A stretch of DNA of 9,355 nucleotides from Lachnospiraceae bacterium (GCA_017621115.1 JAGATU010000111.1:1-9355), one strand, 5' to 3'; positions 1 to 6,458 are shown, counted from the stretch's first letter. Program-made: numbers and translations. The notes: a model not told the origin generated them from the sequence alone.

Positions 1-14
1 GCAATACGAGCCAT
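1..14 (-). CDS. rpsM: 30S ribosomal protein S13, first codons (partial)
   Basis: Only 14 bases lie in the window, encoding MARI plus two bases of the next codon. MARIAG is the near-universal start of bacterial S13, and the gene after rpmJ in this cluster is rpsM, so the call rests on position and these four residues. S13 lies at the top of the 30S head and contacts L5 in bridge B1. The ATG at 12-14 is preceded by GGATGAAACGTAA, a poor ribosome binding site compared with the AGGAGG-type sites of most other genes here. Confidence 0.8.
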
Positions 15-307
15 TTACGTTTCATCCATTTTCTCTGCATTTACATGCATTCAATTCGTATACTCTGGTATACGTGACACTAATTGATTGGGGTAGGTTC
101 TACCCAATCGGATCAAAATATCCGATCTTTCCAAACACATGTTGGTATCAAAAAGTAATCTCCCATAGGCTCTTCCATCTATATGATAATCAGTAACCGC
201 CAGTCTTCCCGTCCAGACCATAAATCTGTTTCATCGGAAAAAGAGCGGTACTGCAGCCGCTTCATATTACTGACAAAGAACCCCTTTAAATTACATCAAT
301 TCGGGGA
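15..307 (-). promoter_or_regulatory. Long structured leader region of rpsM
   Basis: This 293 nt gap has no recognised gene. In its downstream part four perfect or near-perfect hairpins follow one another in transcript sense: AUCGGAU/AUCCGAU (107-126), UUGGGUAG with CUACCC-CAA (88-107, one bulged C), CGUAUAC/GUAUACG with a CAGA loop (57-74), and UGCAU/AUGCA with a GUAA (GNRA-type) tetraloop (36-49). The first two share bases at 107-108 and may compete. The rpsM ribosome binding site is poor: only GGAU stands near the usual distance. This layout suits translational autoregulation by a ribosomal protein, but I cannot match it to a known leader family. A 56-codon frame (51-221) runs through it but lacks a ribosome binding site. 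Confidence 0.55.
238..261 (-). terminator. Weak terminator-like hairpin after rpmJ (possible attenuator)
   Basis: In transcript sense AGCGG pairs with CCGCU around CUGCAGUA, followed by CUUUUUCC. Five mostly GC pairs plus a run of five U make a short intrinsic-terminator-like structure about 45 nt after the rpmJ stop. The stem is too short to be confident. Since rpsM and the alpha genes lie downstream, any termination must be partial, so an attenuator is more likely than a true end. Confidence 0.3.
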
Positions 308-421
308 TTAACCTTGTACCTGTTTGTGTTTCGGATTTTCACAGATAATTCTGATCTTTCCTTTTCTTTTAATGATCTTGCATTTTTCGCAAATCGGTTT
401 TACTGATGATCTGACTTTCAT
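308..421 (-). CDS. rpmJ: 50S ribosomal protein L36
   Basis: The 37-residue product, [19 protein letters not shown] and then [18 protein letters not shown], is the complete zinc-ribbon form of L36. The zinc ligands C11, C14, C27 and H32 are all present (the C+ type, often swapped for a zinc-free paralogue elsewhere in zinc shortage). L36 binds 23S rRNA near helices 89, 91 and 97 in the 50S subunit. The ATG has a GGAGG 7 nt upstream. The gene has its own strong promoter just before it. A gap of 293 nt separates it from rpsM, far larger than the few tens of bases common between these two genes. Confidence 0.97.
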   Translation of the reverse strand: MKVRSSVKPICEKCKIIKRKGKIRIICENPKHKQVQG

Positions 422-454
422 CTCAAACCCTCCTTTCAAAAAAGACCGTTTTAC

Positions 455-483
455 ATTATAGCATCATGCCCATGTTTTGGCAA
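455..483 (-). promoter_or_regulatory. Strong sigma-A promoter (extended -10) for rpmJ and downstream genes
   Basis: In transcript sense TTGCCA (478-483) is separated by 17 bp from a perfect TATAAT (455-460). The -10 is preceded by TG one base away (TGCTATAAT), the extended -10 form. An A-rich stretch (AAAAAAAGGAAAAAGG just upstream of the -35) resembles an UP element. The transcription start should fall about 7 nt after the -10, near position 448, leaving a leader of about 26 nt before the rpmJ ATG. This would give rpmJ, rpsM and the following alpha-operon genes their own transcription inside the supercluster. Confidence 0.85.
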
Positions 484-540
484 GCCTTTTTCCTTTTTTT
501 CTTAAAACTTCTTCGTCGTCACTTTCTCTTATCTAAACTC

Positions 541-593
541 GGGAAGAATCCCACAGGATTCTTCCGGGCGAAACTTAGAAATTCTTTTCGCCC
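541..593 (-). repeat. Post-stop structured repeat element, copy 5 (infA-rpmJ), internally deleted
   Basis: At 53 nt this is the short form. In transcript sense P1 pairs GGGCGAAA with UUUCGCCC, but its loop is only 12 nt (AGAAUUUCUAAG). Full copies have CUAAG three times on this side of P1; this copy matches a full copy from which everything between the first and third CUAAG has been cut, exactly what slippage or recombination between short direct repeats gives. The second hairpin is intact: GGAAGAAUCC, loop UGUG, GGAUUCUUCC. It begins 2 nt after the infA stop and ends about 57 nt before the rpmJ -35 box. Confidence 0.9.
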
Positions 594-595
594 TT

Positions 596-814
596 TTATT
601 TGTCTCTCCAAATGATTCTGCCCTTGGAAAGATCGTAAGGCGATAACTCCAAAGTTACTTTATCGCCGGGCAAGATACGGATAAAATTCTGACGCAGCTT
701 ACCGCTTATGTGTGCTAATACCACATGTCCGTTTTCTAACTCAACCTGGAACATAGTATTAGGTAACTTTTCAATTACGGTTCCTTCGATTTCAATTACA
801 TCGGCTTTAGACAT
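596..814 (-). CDS. infA: Translation initiation factor IF-1
   Basis: IF-1 is a 72-residue S1-type OB-fold protein that binds the 30S A site during initiation and works with IF-2 and IF-3. The length is exact for the family. Seen in order are [19 protein letters not shown], then [46 protein letters not shown] (from about residue 22), matching the highly conserved IF-1 sequence including HISGKLR and the [11 protein letters not shown] end. The ATG has an AGGAGG 6 nt upstream. It lies 80 nt after the KOW gene, with a candidate promoter in that gap, and 174 nt before rpmJ. The repeat element begins 2 nt after its TAA stop. Confidence 0.98.
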   Translation of the reverse strand: MSKADVIEIEGTVIEKLPNTMFQVELENGHVVLAHISGKLRQNFIRILPGDKVTLELSPYDLSKGRIIWRDK

Positions 815-857
815 CTGTTTCCTCCTCTTCTCCTATCACTCATGTAGTTTCTTATAT

Positions 858-887
858 AAGATAAAGTTTAATTATCTTCGCTGTCAA
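858..887 (-). promoter_or_regulatory. Candidate sigma-A promoter for infA
   Basis: In transcript sense a consensus -35 TTGACA (882-887) is followed, after 18 bp, by TATCTT (858-863), four of six matches to the -10 consensus. It lies directly after the KOW gene stop and ahead of the infA ribosome binding site. The same bases form a 7 bp inverted repeat (AAGATAA with TTATCTT), which could be a coincidence or an operator or RNA hairpin. The -35 is perfect, the -10 is mediocre, so the call is tentative. Confidence 0.4.
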
Positions 888-894
888 TGGTTTT

Positions 895-1158
895 TCAACA
901 ATTGTCCGAATTTTTCTGATATTCTTTAATCACTCTCTTTATTTCCAGATCACTCCATATTTTTCCTTCCGTTTCTATCTGAAACTTCTTTATGATCTGA
1001 ATATGCTTCTTATTTTTCTTCTTCGGCTTATCCACCGTCCGGATTTTACCGTCAACTAAATATACGTATGCATCATCTTCCCGAAGTATGACATATATAT
1101 TTTTCTTATCATGACCTGCTTTCGATCTTGCAAGCATTCCTTCCATTTTAATGCCCAC
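895..1158 (-). CDS. KOW-domain RNA-binding protein (L14e-like)
   Basis: A small basic protein encoded between map and infA, the place where many Firmicutes carry a KOW-domain gene related to archaeal/eukaryotic L14e/L6e/L27e. The KOW core is [23 protein letters not shown] (beginning about residue 9 in this reading), followed by [20 protein letters not shown], a strongly basic RNA-binding tail, and a charged C-terminal helix. The start is uncertain. The frame stays open to TTG 1207-1209 and includes ATG 1198-1200, neither with a ribosome binding site. I chose GTG 1156-1158 because GGAG lies 8 nt and GAGG 5 nt upstream; ATG 1144-1146 is a further option. The product is 87 residues in this reading. 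The exact role is not established; binding to rRNA or a ribosome-linked role is inference. Confidence 0.85.
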   Translation of the reverse strand: MGIKMEGMLARSKAGHDKKNIYVILREDDAYVYLVDGKIRTVDKPKKKNKKHIQIIKKFQIETEGKIWSDLEIKRVIKEYQKNSDNC

Positions 1159-1260
1159 GCCTTCCTCTCCGTCCGCGAATCTGATCCTTCTTTTCCGCAT
1201 CTGTTTCAAAGAACTGCTTTTCTTTCTTCTATATTTTATTACTTATATTGATGACTCACA

Positions 1261-2016
1261 TTATTTTCCCAATGTCAATATTTCCGGTTCACCCTCAGTA
1301 ATCAGAATCGTATTCTCATAATGTGCCGACAAAGAATGATCTGCTGCAATAACCGTCCAGTCATCATCCAGCCATTCCACGTCTGCTGTTCCCATATTGA
1401 TCATCGGTTCTACCGCCAGTGTCATACCCGGCTGTAGTTTAAGTCCTTTTCTTCGCTGTGCGAAATTGGGAATCTGCGGCTCCTCATGCAATCTCGTACC
1501 GATTCCATGTCCCACCAGGTCTCTTACAATACCATAACCATACGGTGCCACATAAGCTGCAATAGCATTGGAGATATCATATAAATGATTTCCAGCTTTT
1601 GCCAATTTAATTCCCTCGAAAAAGCTTTGTTTCGTAACATCGATTAACTTCTGCGCCTCTGCGCTGATCTGACCTACCGCATGGGTTCTTGCCGCATCGG
1701 AATGATATCCTTTATAAATCAGCCCAGTGTCCAGACTGACAATATCTCCCTCTTGTATGATGTGAGTTTCTGTTGGGATTCCATGTACCACTTCCTCATT
1801 AACAGACACACATACGGATGCCGGATATCCCTGATAATGTAAAAAGTTAGGCGTACATCCGTAACTGCGGATGATTTCCTCACACACCTTATCAATGTAC
1901 TTCGTCGATATCCCCGGCCGGATAATCTTCTCTAATTCCTCATGCACAATACTAAGAAGTCTTCCGGCTTCTCTCATAAGTTCAATTTCTCTTTCAGACT
2001 TGATCGTAACCGCCAT
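1261..2016 (-). CDS. map: Methionine aminopeptidase, type I
   Basis: This enzyme removes the initiator methionine from nascent proteins. In the 251-residue reading from ATG 2014-2016, all five metal ligands are present: D96 (SLDTG), D107 (HSDAART), H170 (VGHGIG), E203 (VEPM) and E234 (YENTI), plus the substrate-binding H79 (VVHGIP) and H177 (LHEEP). The type I signature NEEVVHGIP is at 73-81. The open frame extends 27 codons upstream to 2097, but that extension (MGDFADEGVFLFW...) lacks family similarity, runs up to the repeat element and is 278 residues in total. A GAAGG site 7 nt before ATG 2016 and the MAVTIKSEREI start, matching the usual 248-265 residue proteins, support the shorter form. 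No zinc-finger N-terminal extension is present. Confidence 0.95.
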   Translation of the reverse strand: MAVTIKSEREIELMREAGRLLSIVHEELEKIIRPGISTKYIDKVCEEIIRSYGCTPNFLHYQGYPASVCVSVNEEVVHGIPTETHIIQEGDIVSLDTGLIYKGYHSDAARTHAVGQISAEAQKLIDVTKQSFFEGIKLAKAGNHLYDISNAIAAYVAPYGYGIVRDLVGHGIGTRLHEEPQIPNFAQRRKGLKLQPGMTLAVEPMINMGTADVEWLDDDWTVIAADHSLSAHYENTILITEGEPEILTLGK

Positions 2017-2100
2017 TCCTATACCTTCTTTTCTGCCAATCATATATTCTGGAAAATTCCAAAAGAGGAAAACTCCTTCATCCGCAAAATCCCCCATTCA

Positions 2101-2186
2101 GGAAGAAGCTCCTGTAAGAGATCCCTTGGCGAAACTTAGAATTTGTTAGGGAGCGTACTTTGCTCCCTTAGAAATTCTTTTCGCCC
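2101..2186 (-). repeat. Post-stop structured repeat element, copy 4 (adk-map)
   Basis: In transcript sense the element begins on the last base of the adk TAG stop. P1 pairs GGCGAAA with UUUCGCC. The AAG bulge, the AGAAUUUCU/ACAAAUUCU helix (one C-C mismatch), the A-A mismatch, AGGGAGC/GCUCCCU and the loop AAAGUAC are all present. The second hairpin, however, is decayed: GGAUCUC and GGAGCUUC pair only partly, although the closing CUUCUUCC edge is still recognisable. The 5' half is therefore retained and the 3' half is losing its fold, or has been replaced. Overlap with the stop codon makes this the tightest stop-codon association of the five copies. Confidence 0.87.
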
Positions 2187-2827
2187 TAGCTTAAGAGCGC
2201 AACAATCGCCTCAAATACATCCTTCATATCTACCGTACCATCAACCGTCTTAAGCACGCCCTTCTTTGAGTAGAAATCAATAAGCGGCTGTGTCTGCTCA
2301 TGATACACATTCAAACGGTTCTTCACTGTTTCCGGCTTATCGTCATCACGAAGTACTAATTCCTGACCACATGTATCGCAAATGCCCTGTTTCTTCGGCG
2401 GTACATGCTCGATATGATATGTGGCACCGCAGGATAAGCAGGCACGTCTTCCGCCCATTCTTCTTACGATATTCTCATCCGGAACATCCACATTGATCGC
2501 ATAGTCAATCTGATCGCCAAGCTCTGTTAAAGCCTTATCAAGTACTTCTGCCTGCGGAATTGTTCTTGGAAAACCGTCTAACACATATCCGTTCTTGCAG
2601 TCTTCATTCGCTACTCTGTCAAGAAGGATCTTAACGGTAAGTTCATCCGGCACCAGAAGTCCCTGATCCATATACTTCTTAGCTTCCATACCAAGCTCCG
2701 TACCATTCTTGATATTGGCTCTGAAAATATCACCCGTGGAAACATGAGGAACACCGTACTTCTCTGCAATCATCTTGGCCTGTGTTCCTTTTCCCGCTCC
2801 GGGAGCACCTAACATAATAATTTTCAT
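2186..2827 (-). CDS. adk: Adenylate kinase, zinc-containing LID type
   Basis: Adenylate kinase catalyses ATP + AMP to 2 ADP in the cytosol. The P-loop GAPGAGKGT is at residues 7-15, the AMP-binding segment STGDIFR at 30-36, GFPRT at 85-89, and the arginine-rich RRMGGRR before the LID at 122-128. The LID has four cysteines, C130/C133 and C150/C153 (CLSCG and CDTCG), which bind structural zinc in Gram-positive enzymes; RDDDKPETVKNRL (160-172) closes the LID. Length 213 fits the long form. The start is fixed by MKIIMLGAPG; the nearest purine-rich site, AAAGG, is 15 nt upstream, farther than usual. In transcript sense the TAG stop shares its last base with the next repeat element. Position after secY is the standard one in Firmicutes. 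Confidence 0.97.
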   Translation of the reverse strand: MKIIMLGAPGAGKGTQAKMIAEKYGVPHVSTGDIFRANIKNGTELGMEAKKYMDQGLLVPDELTVKILLDRVANEDCKNGYVLDGFPRTIPQAEVLDKALTELGDQIDYAINVDVPDENIVRRMGGRRACLSCGATYHIEHVPPKKQGICDTCGQELVLRDDDKPETVKNRLNVYHEQTQPLIDFYSKKGVLKTVDGTVDMKDVFEAIVALLS

Positions 2828-2865
2828 AGTTGAATACCCATGCCTTTCTATTAATACGTGTTAAT

Positions 2866-2894
2866 TGAAAAATCTTCCGCATATGGATTTTTCA
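2866..2894 (-). other. Hairpin upstream of adk
   Basis: A perfect 9 bp stem (UGAAAAAUC with GAUUUUUCA, 11 nt loop in transcript sense) lies between the post-secY hairpin and adk. It is AU-rich and ends in UUUUUCA within the stem, so it is only loosely terminator-like. It stands about 40 nt from the adk start. Confidence 0.4.
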
Positions 2895-2903
2895 CACTAA
2901 GAT

Positions 2904-2947
2904 AAGTAAGGGACGTACCAGTGATCCAGCCGTCCCTACCATTACTT
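2904..2947 (-). other. Hairpin after secY
   Basis: In transcript sense AAGUAA and GGGACG, separated by a 5 nt bulge (UGGUA), pair with CGUCCC and UUACUU around a 15 nt loop, 7 nt after the secY stop. The twelve pairs are perfect but the following bases (AUCUUAGUG) have no U run, so it is not an intrinsic terminator. It does not match the five-copy repeat family in loop or flanks. Candidate mRNA stability or processing structure between secY and adk. Confidence 0.55.
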
Positions 2948-2954
2948 TTATTCA

Positions 2955-4268
2955 TTAGTCGTTTAAGAATCCTTTATAGTTACGAACTAACATTTGAGAT
3001 TCAATCTGTTTGACTGTCTCCAAAACAACACTGACAATAATGATCAGGCTTGTTCCGCTAAAAGATACATTCGCACCGAATACTCCGTTAAAAAAGTACG
3101 GTACAACACATACAATTGTAAGTCCTACAGCACCGATGAAGATTATGTGGTTAAGCACCCTGGTCAGATAATCGCTGGTAGGTTTACCAGGTCTGATACC
3201 GGGGATAAAACCGCCCTGTTTCTTCATGTTCTCAGATATTTCTAAAGGATTAAAGGTAATGGATGTATAAAAATATGCAAAGAAAATAACTAATACAATA
3301 TATACAACCAAACCGATGGAATAAACCAGATTATCCGGATTACACCAATAATTGGAATTCAGTCCCTTTAAAATCTCACCCCATACACCTGTGCCGCTAA
3401 TACTGAATAAAGAACAGATTACAATAGGCAACTGCATCAGGGAAGACGCAAAGATGACCGGAATAACACCCGATGTATTGACTTTCAGCGGAATATTCGT
3501 CGTCTGTCCGCCAACCATCTTTCTACCCTGCACCTTCTTAGCATACTGTACAGGTATTTTACGCACACCATCATTTAAAACAATAACCAGCACTACCATC
3601 AATACAATAATTGCAATGATAATAATCGCTGCTACCACACCCTTCGCGATGGACTTACCAATCACGAACTTTTCAAACAGTAATGTGATGTCCTGTGGCA
3701 TACGGGACAGGATATTGATTGTAAGTACGATAGAAATACCATTACCTACACCATTCTCCGTAATTCTTTCACCGACCCACATCAGGAATGCACTGCCGGC
3801 AGTAAGTGCTGCTACAACAGTAATAACATTCATTGCATTATAACTCTCTAACAGTCCCTGACGGCCAAAACCGATCGCCATAGCGCCGGCCTCAATCAGT
3901 GCAAGCGCTACTGTTACATATCTTGTAATAGATGCAATCTTCTTACGTCCATCTGCGCCATCACGCTGCATCTCTTCCAATTTCGGAATCGCAATCGTCA
4001 TAAGCTGCATAATAATGGAAGAAGTAATATACGGTGTGATATTCAATGCAAGAATGGACATGTTAAGGAATGATCCACCTGTAAAAGCATCAAAGAAATT
4101 AAATGCATCGCCGGTCTGCTGTGAGAACCAGTTCGCAAAAAAGGATCTGTCTACACCCGGAACAGGAAGCTGTGATCCGAGTCGGATCACAACTAACATT
4201 GCAAATGTAAATAAGAGCTTTCTTCTGATTTCTTTGATCTTAAATGCATTTTTTAAGGTTGTAAGCAT
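2955..4268 (-). CDS. secY: Preprotein translocase subunit SecY
   Basis: SecY forms the protein-conducting channel of the plasma membrane with SecE and SecG. The 437-residue length is normal and ten hydrophobic segments can be traced, the first near residues 18-34. The stretch GGSFLNMSILALNITPYIT (from about residue 64) is the plug and TM2 signature region; GERITENGVGNGIS (about 166-179) is the TM4-TM5 family motif; RKIPVQYAKK (about 236-245) is the cytosolic loop before TM7; and FIPGIRPGKPTSDYL (about 354-368) is the cytosolic C5 loop, with the conserved arginine at 359 needed for SecA and ribosome interaction. The gene begins on the last base of rplO, with AGAGGTGA 4 nt upstream. It is intact. 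Confidence 0.98.
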   Translation of the reverse strand: MLTTLKNAFKIKEIRRKLLFTFAMLVVIRLGSQLPVPGVDRSFFANWFSQQTGDAFNFFDAFTGGSFLNMSILALNITPYITSSIIMQLMTIAIPKLEEMQRDGADGRKKIASITRYVTVALALIEAGAMAIGFGRQGLLESYNAMNVITVVAALTAGSAFLMWVGERITENGVGNGISIVLTINILSRMPQDITLLFEKFVIGKSIAKGVVAAIIIIAIIVLMVVLVIVLNDGVRKIPVQYAKKVQGRKMVGGQTTNIPLKVNTSGVIPVIFASSLMQLPIVICSLFSISGTGVWGEILKGLNSNYWCNPDNLVYSIGLVVYIVLVIFFAYFYTSITFNPLEISENMKKQGGFIPGIRPGKPTSDYLTRVLNHIIFIGAVGLTIVCVVPYFFNGVFGANVSFSGTSLIIIVSVVLETVKQIESQMLVRNYKGFLND

Positions 4269-4708
4269 TAAATCACCTCTGCTGTTCCACCAAGTGCCTC
4301 GATTTTCTCTTTAGCGGATGCACTGAAGGCATCTACCTTCACATCGAGCTTCTTAGTAAGTTCTCCGTTTCCAAGAATCTTAACGCCATCACGCGGGTTC
4401 TTAACAACACCCTTTTCGATTAATGCATTTACATCAACTGTTGTGCCGTTGTCGAATACTTCCAAAGCACTTACATTGATTGCGACGATTTCCTTTGTGT
4501 TTCTGTTAGTGAAACCTCTCTTGGGAAGACGTCTGTATAATGGCATCTGACCACCTTCAAAACCAGGTCTCGGTGCTCCGGAACGAGCTTTCTGACCTTT
4601 ATGACCCTTACCGGCTGTCTTGCCATTACCTGAACCGTGTCCACGGCCTCTTCTAAAATTATCACTATGAACGGAACCTTCTGCAGGTCTTAAATTTGAT
4701 AATTCCAT
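4268..4708 (-). CDS. rplO: 50S ribosomal protein L15
   Basis: The 146-residue L15 has the long glycine- and arginine-rich N-terminal extension that threads into 23S r[16 protein letters not shown], then [20 protein letters not shown] (about residues 19-38), [24 protein letters not shown] (about 43-66). The globular part follows and ends [19 protein letters not shown], the expected nucleotide-fold close. L15 is a late-assembly protein of the 50S subunit. The ribosome binding site AAAGGAG lies about 11 nt before the ATG. The stop codon TAA shares one base with the secY ATG (TAATG), so SecY synthesis is probably coupled to that of L15, as in many bacteria. Confidence 0.98.
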   Translation of the reverse strand: MELSNLRPAEGSVHSDNFRRGRGHGSGNGKTAGKGHKGQKARSGAPRPGFEGGQMPLYRRLPKRGFTNRNTKEIVAINVSALEVFDNGTTVDVNALIEKGVVKNPRDGVKILGNGELTKKLDVKVDAFSASAKEKIEALGGTAEVI

Positions 4709-4761
4709 CTCTAACTTTGCTCCTTTCTAAGTCTGCCTGTCACCATAGGCGATGCAAACTA

Positions 4762-4950
4762 TTATGCTTCTTCTACTTTAACCATATGTCTTACTTTCTG
4801 AATCTGACCTCTGGTTGCTTCATTGTCAGGCAGTTCTACTGTCTGATGAATCTTCTTAAGACCCATAGCCTCGATTGTAGCACGAGTCTTAGGAATCTGA
4901 CCAATTGTAGATTTTATTAAAGTAATCTTTAATGTTTTAGCTGCTGCCAT
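4762..4950 (-). CDS. rpmD: 50S ribosomal protein L30
   Basis: This 62-residue protein is the short bacterial L30. The opening LKITLIKSTIGQIPKTRATIEAMGLKKIHQTVELPDN (starting near residue 7) is the ferredoxin-like fold signature: first strand, the IGQIPKTRAT helix start, and the LGL/MGL-K-KI-x-x-TVE turn. The C terminus RGQIQKVRHMVKVEE is the closing helix and strand. L30 binds 23S rRNA domain II and is absent in some bacterial groups, so its presence is mildly informative. The ATG is preceded by AGGAGG about 8 nt upstream. It is 53 nt from rplO. Confidence 0.97.
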   Translation of the reverse strand: MAAAKTLKITLIKSTIGQIPKTRATIEAMGLKKIHQTVELPDNEATRGQIQKVRHMVKVEEA

Positions 4951-4997
4951 CTTCTTTTCCTCCTAAATTTTCTCATTCCATACTAGCTTCCGATAGC

Positions 4998-5507
4998 TTA
5001 TGCGCGAACCTCTTCTACAGATTTACCACGATTTTTAGCTACTTCTTCAGGAGTCTTTAACTGGCTTAAGCCTGCGATTGTAGCAAGTACAACGTTCTGC
5101 TTATTGTTGGAGCCTAAAGATTTGGTACGGATATTCTTGATACCTGCAAGCTCACATACGATACGGGCAGGACCACCTGCGATGATACCGGTACCTTCCG
5201 GAGCTCTCTTTAAGAGAACGGATGCGGAACCGAATTTTCCGATGAAATCATGTGTGATACTCTTATTTTCATCAAGTGCAACAGAAACTAAATTCTTGAT
5301 TGCATCTTCTTTACCTTTACGAATTGCATCAGGGATTTCAGTTGCTTTACCTAAGCCTGCGCCTACATGACCATTGCCATCACCGACTACTACAAGAGCA
5401 GTAAAGCGCATGTTACGACCACCTTTAACAACCTTAGTAACACGTTTGATTGTTACAACTTTTTCAGTCAACTCTAACTGACTTACATCAATGATTGTAC
5501 GTCTCAT
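4998..5507 (-). CDS. rpsE: 30S ribosomal protein S5
   Basis: The 169-residue S5 has the double-stranded-RNA-binding N-terminal domain: [24 protein letters not shown] (about residues 21-44) followed by [20 protein letters not shown] (about 46-65). The C-terminal half contains the [21 protein letters not shown] segment and [15 protein letters not shown]5 sits on the solvent side of the 30S neck, and with S4 and S12 shapes decoding accuracy. The VVKGGR loop near residues 26-31 is where spectinomycin resistance mutations map in other bacteria; here the loop looks like the ordinary sequence. The ATG has a GGGAG 11 nt upstream. rpmD follows after 47 nt. Confidence 0.98.
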   Translation of the reverse strand: MRRTIIDVSQLELTEKVVTIKRVTKVVKGGRNMRFTALVVVGDGNGHVGAGLGKATEIPDAIRKGKEDAIKNLVSVALDENKSITHDFIGKFGSASVLLKRAPEGTGIIAGGPARIVCELAGIKNIRTKSLGSNNKQNVVLATIAGLSQLKTPEEVAKNRGKSVEEVRA

Positions 5508-5526
5508 GTGATTTTCTTCTCCCTTC

Positions 5527-5895
5527 CTAGAATTCTAAGCCAGCTTCTCTGGCTGCATCAGCTAATGCTGCGATCTTACCCTGGTAAATAAAGCCGCCTC
5601 TGTCAAAGACAACAGTCTTAATACCTTTTTCGATTGCTCTCTTAGCGATTACTGTTCCTAAATATGCTGCTGCATCAACGTTATTGGTCTTTTCAATCTC
5701 AGACTTAACACTCTTCTCAAGAGTAGATGCTGAAACTAAAGTATTTCCAACTGTATCGTCAATAATTTGAGCATACATATGATTATTGCTTCTGAACACA
5801 GCTAAACGTGGTCTCTCAGCAGTGCCGCTGAAACGGTTACGCATTCTGTTGTGTTTTTTTACACGAACTTTTTGTCTAGATTCTTTACTAACCAT
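5527..5895 (-). CDS. rplR: 50S ribosomal protein L18
   Basis: L18 binds 5S rRNA with L5 in the central protuberance. The basic N terminus ([23 protein letters not shown] begins near residue 8) and the signature [18 protein letters not shown] (about residues 28-45) are clear. Further on are TLVSASTLE (about 51-59) and the C-terminal [28 protein letters not shown]. The reading frame has two nearby ATG codons. The upstream one (5899-5901) is only 3 nt from the GGAG site, the second (5893-5895) is 9 nt away, and starting at MVSKESRQ fits the family, so the second is chosen, giving 122 residues. rplF is 20 nt upstream and rpsE 19 nt downstream, typical tight spacing. Confidence 0.96.
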   Translation of the reverse strand: MVSKESRQKVRVKKHNRMRNRFSGTAERPRLAVFRSNNHMYAQIIDDTVGNTLVSASTLEKSVKSEIEKTNNVDAAAYLGTVIAKRAIEKGIKTVVFDRGGFIYQGKIAALADAAREAGLEF

Positions 5896-5915
5896 TTTCA
5901 TACTCTCCTTATCTA

Positions 5916-6458
5916 TTATTTCTTACCAGTCTTACCAACTTTACGTCTAATTGTCTCATCAGCATACTTAATACCTTTACCCTTATAAGGCTCCGGTCTT
6001 CTCTTGTCTCTGATCTCAGCCGCAAATTGACCAACTTTTTCTTTATCAATACCTTTAACGATGATGATATTCTGTCCGTCCATAACAGTCTCGATACCCT
6101 CAGGATCTGTCATCTCTACCGGATGGGAATAACCTAAGTTCAGAGTTAAAGTCTTACCGGACTTAGATGCTCTGTAACCTACACCGTTTACTTCCAATTT
6201 CTTTTCAAAGCCTTCTGTTACACCGACTACCATGTTGTGGATCAGTGTTCTAGTAAGACCGTGGAAGGATTTCATTTTCTTTAAGTCGTTAGGTCTTGTT
6301 ACTACAACCTGATCGCCTTCTACTTTGATATCCATCTCTGCAGGAAGCACTCTCTCAAGTGTTCCCTTAGGACCTTTTACAGTCACTTTATTATTTTCTG
6401 CAACTTCTACAGTTACGCCTGCAGGAATTGCGATTGGCATTCTTCCTATACGTGACAT
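5916..6458 (-). CDS. rplF: 50S ribosomal protein L6
   Basis: This is a 180-residue L6 of ordinary length, made of two similar alpha/beta domains. The N terminus [19 protein letters not shown] and the [14 protein letters not shown] strand-turn (about residues 23-36) belong to the first domain. The second carries [24 protein letters not shown] (about 92-115) and the C-terminal signature [16 protein letters not shown] (about 153-168), which contacts 23S rRNA helix 97 near the sarcin-ricin loop and the factor-binding site. The ATG has an excellent TAGGAGG 7 nt upstream. It lies 167 nt from rpsH, an unusually wide gap filled by a repeat element and two small hairpins, and 20 nt before rplR. Confidence 0.98.
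   Translation of the reverse strand: MSRIGRMPIAIPAGVTVEVAENNKVTVKGPKGTLERVLPAEMDIKVEGDQVVVTRPNDLKKMKSFHGLTRTLIHNMVVGVTEGFEKKLEVNGVGYRASKSGKTLTLNLGYSHPVEMTDPEGIETVMDGQNIIIVKGIDKEKVGQFAAEIRDKRRPEPYKGKGIKYADETIRRKVGKTGKK

Noticed and set aside
51..221. A 56-codon open frame in the rpsM leader on the minus strand (MVWTGRLAVTDYH...).
   Set aside because: It has no ribosome binding site, matches no family I know, and runs through the tandem hairpins whose palindromes explain its sequence better. A separate 14-codon frame starting at 234 also lacks a ribosome binding site.
2017..2097. A 27-codon N-terminal extension of map beginning MGDFADEGVFLFW.
   Set aside because: It resembles no methionine aminopeptidase extension, borders directly on the repeat element, and the internal ATG at 2016 has a ribosome binding site and the family-typical start.
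2816..2833. A five-codon frame (MGIQL) whose stop overlaps the adk ATG, as a coupling leader peptide.
   Set aside because: Its AAAGG lies only 1 nt from the ATG, too close to serve as a ribosome binding site, so chance is more likely.
3352..3843. A 163-codon plus-strand frame opposite secY, and other long frames opposite the ribosomal genes.
   Set aside because: They lie wholly opposite clearly conserved genes, lack convincing ribosome binding sites, and their composition mirrors the sense gene.
4471..4665. A 64-codon minus-strand frame inside rplO.
   Set aside because: It overlaps the conserved L15 sequence in another frame and resembles no protein.
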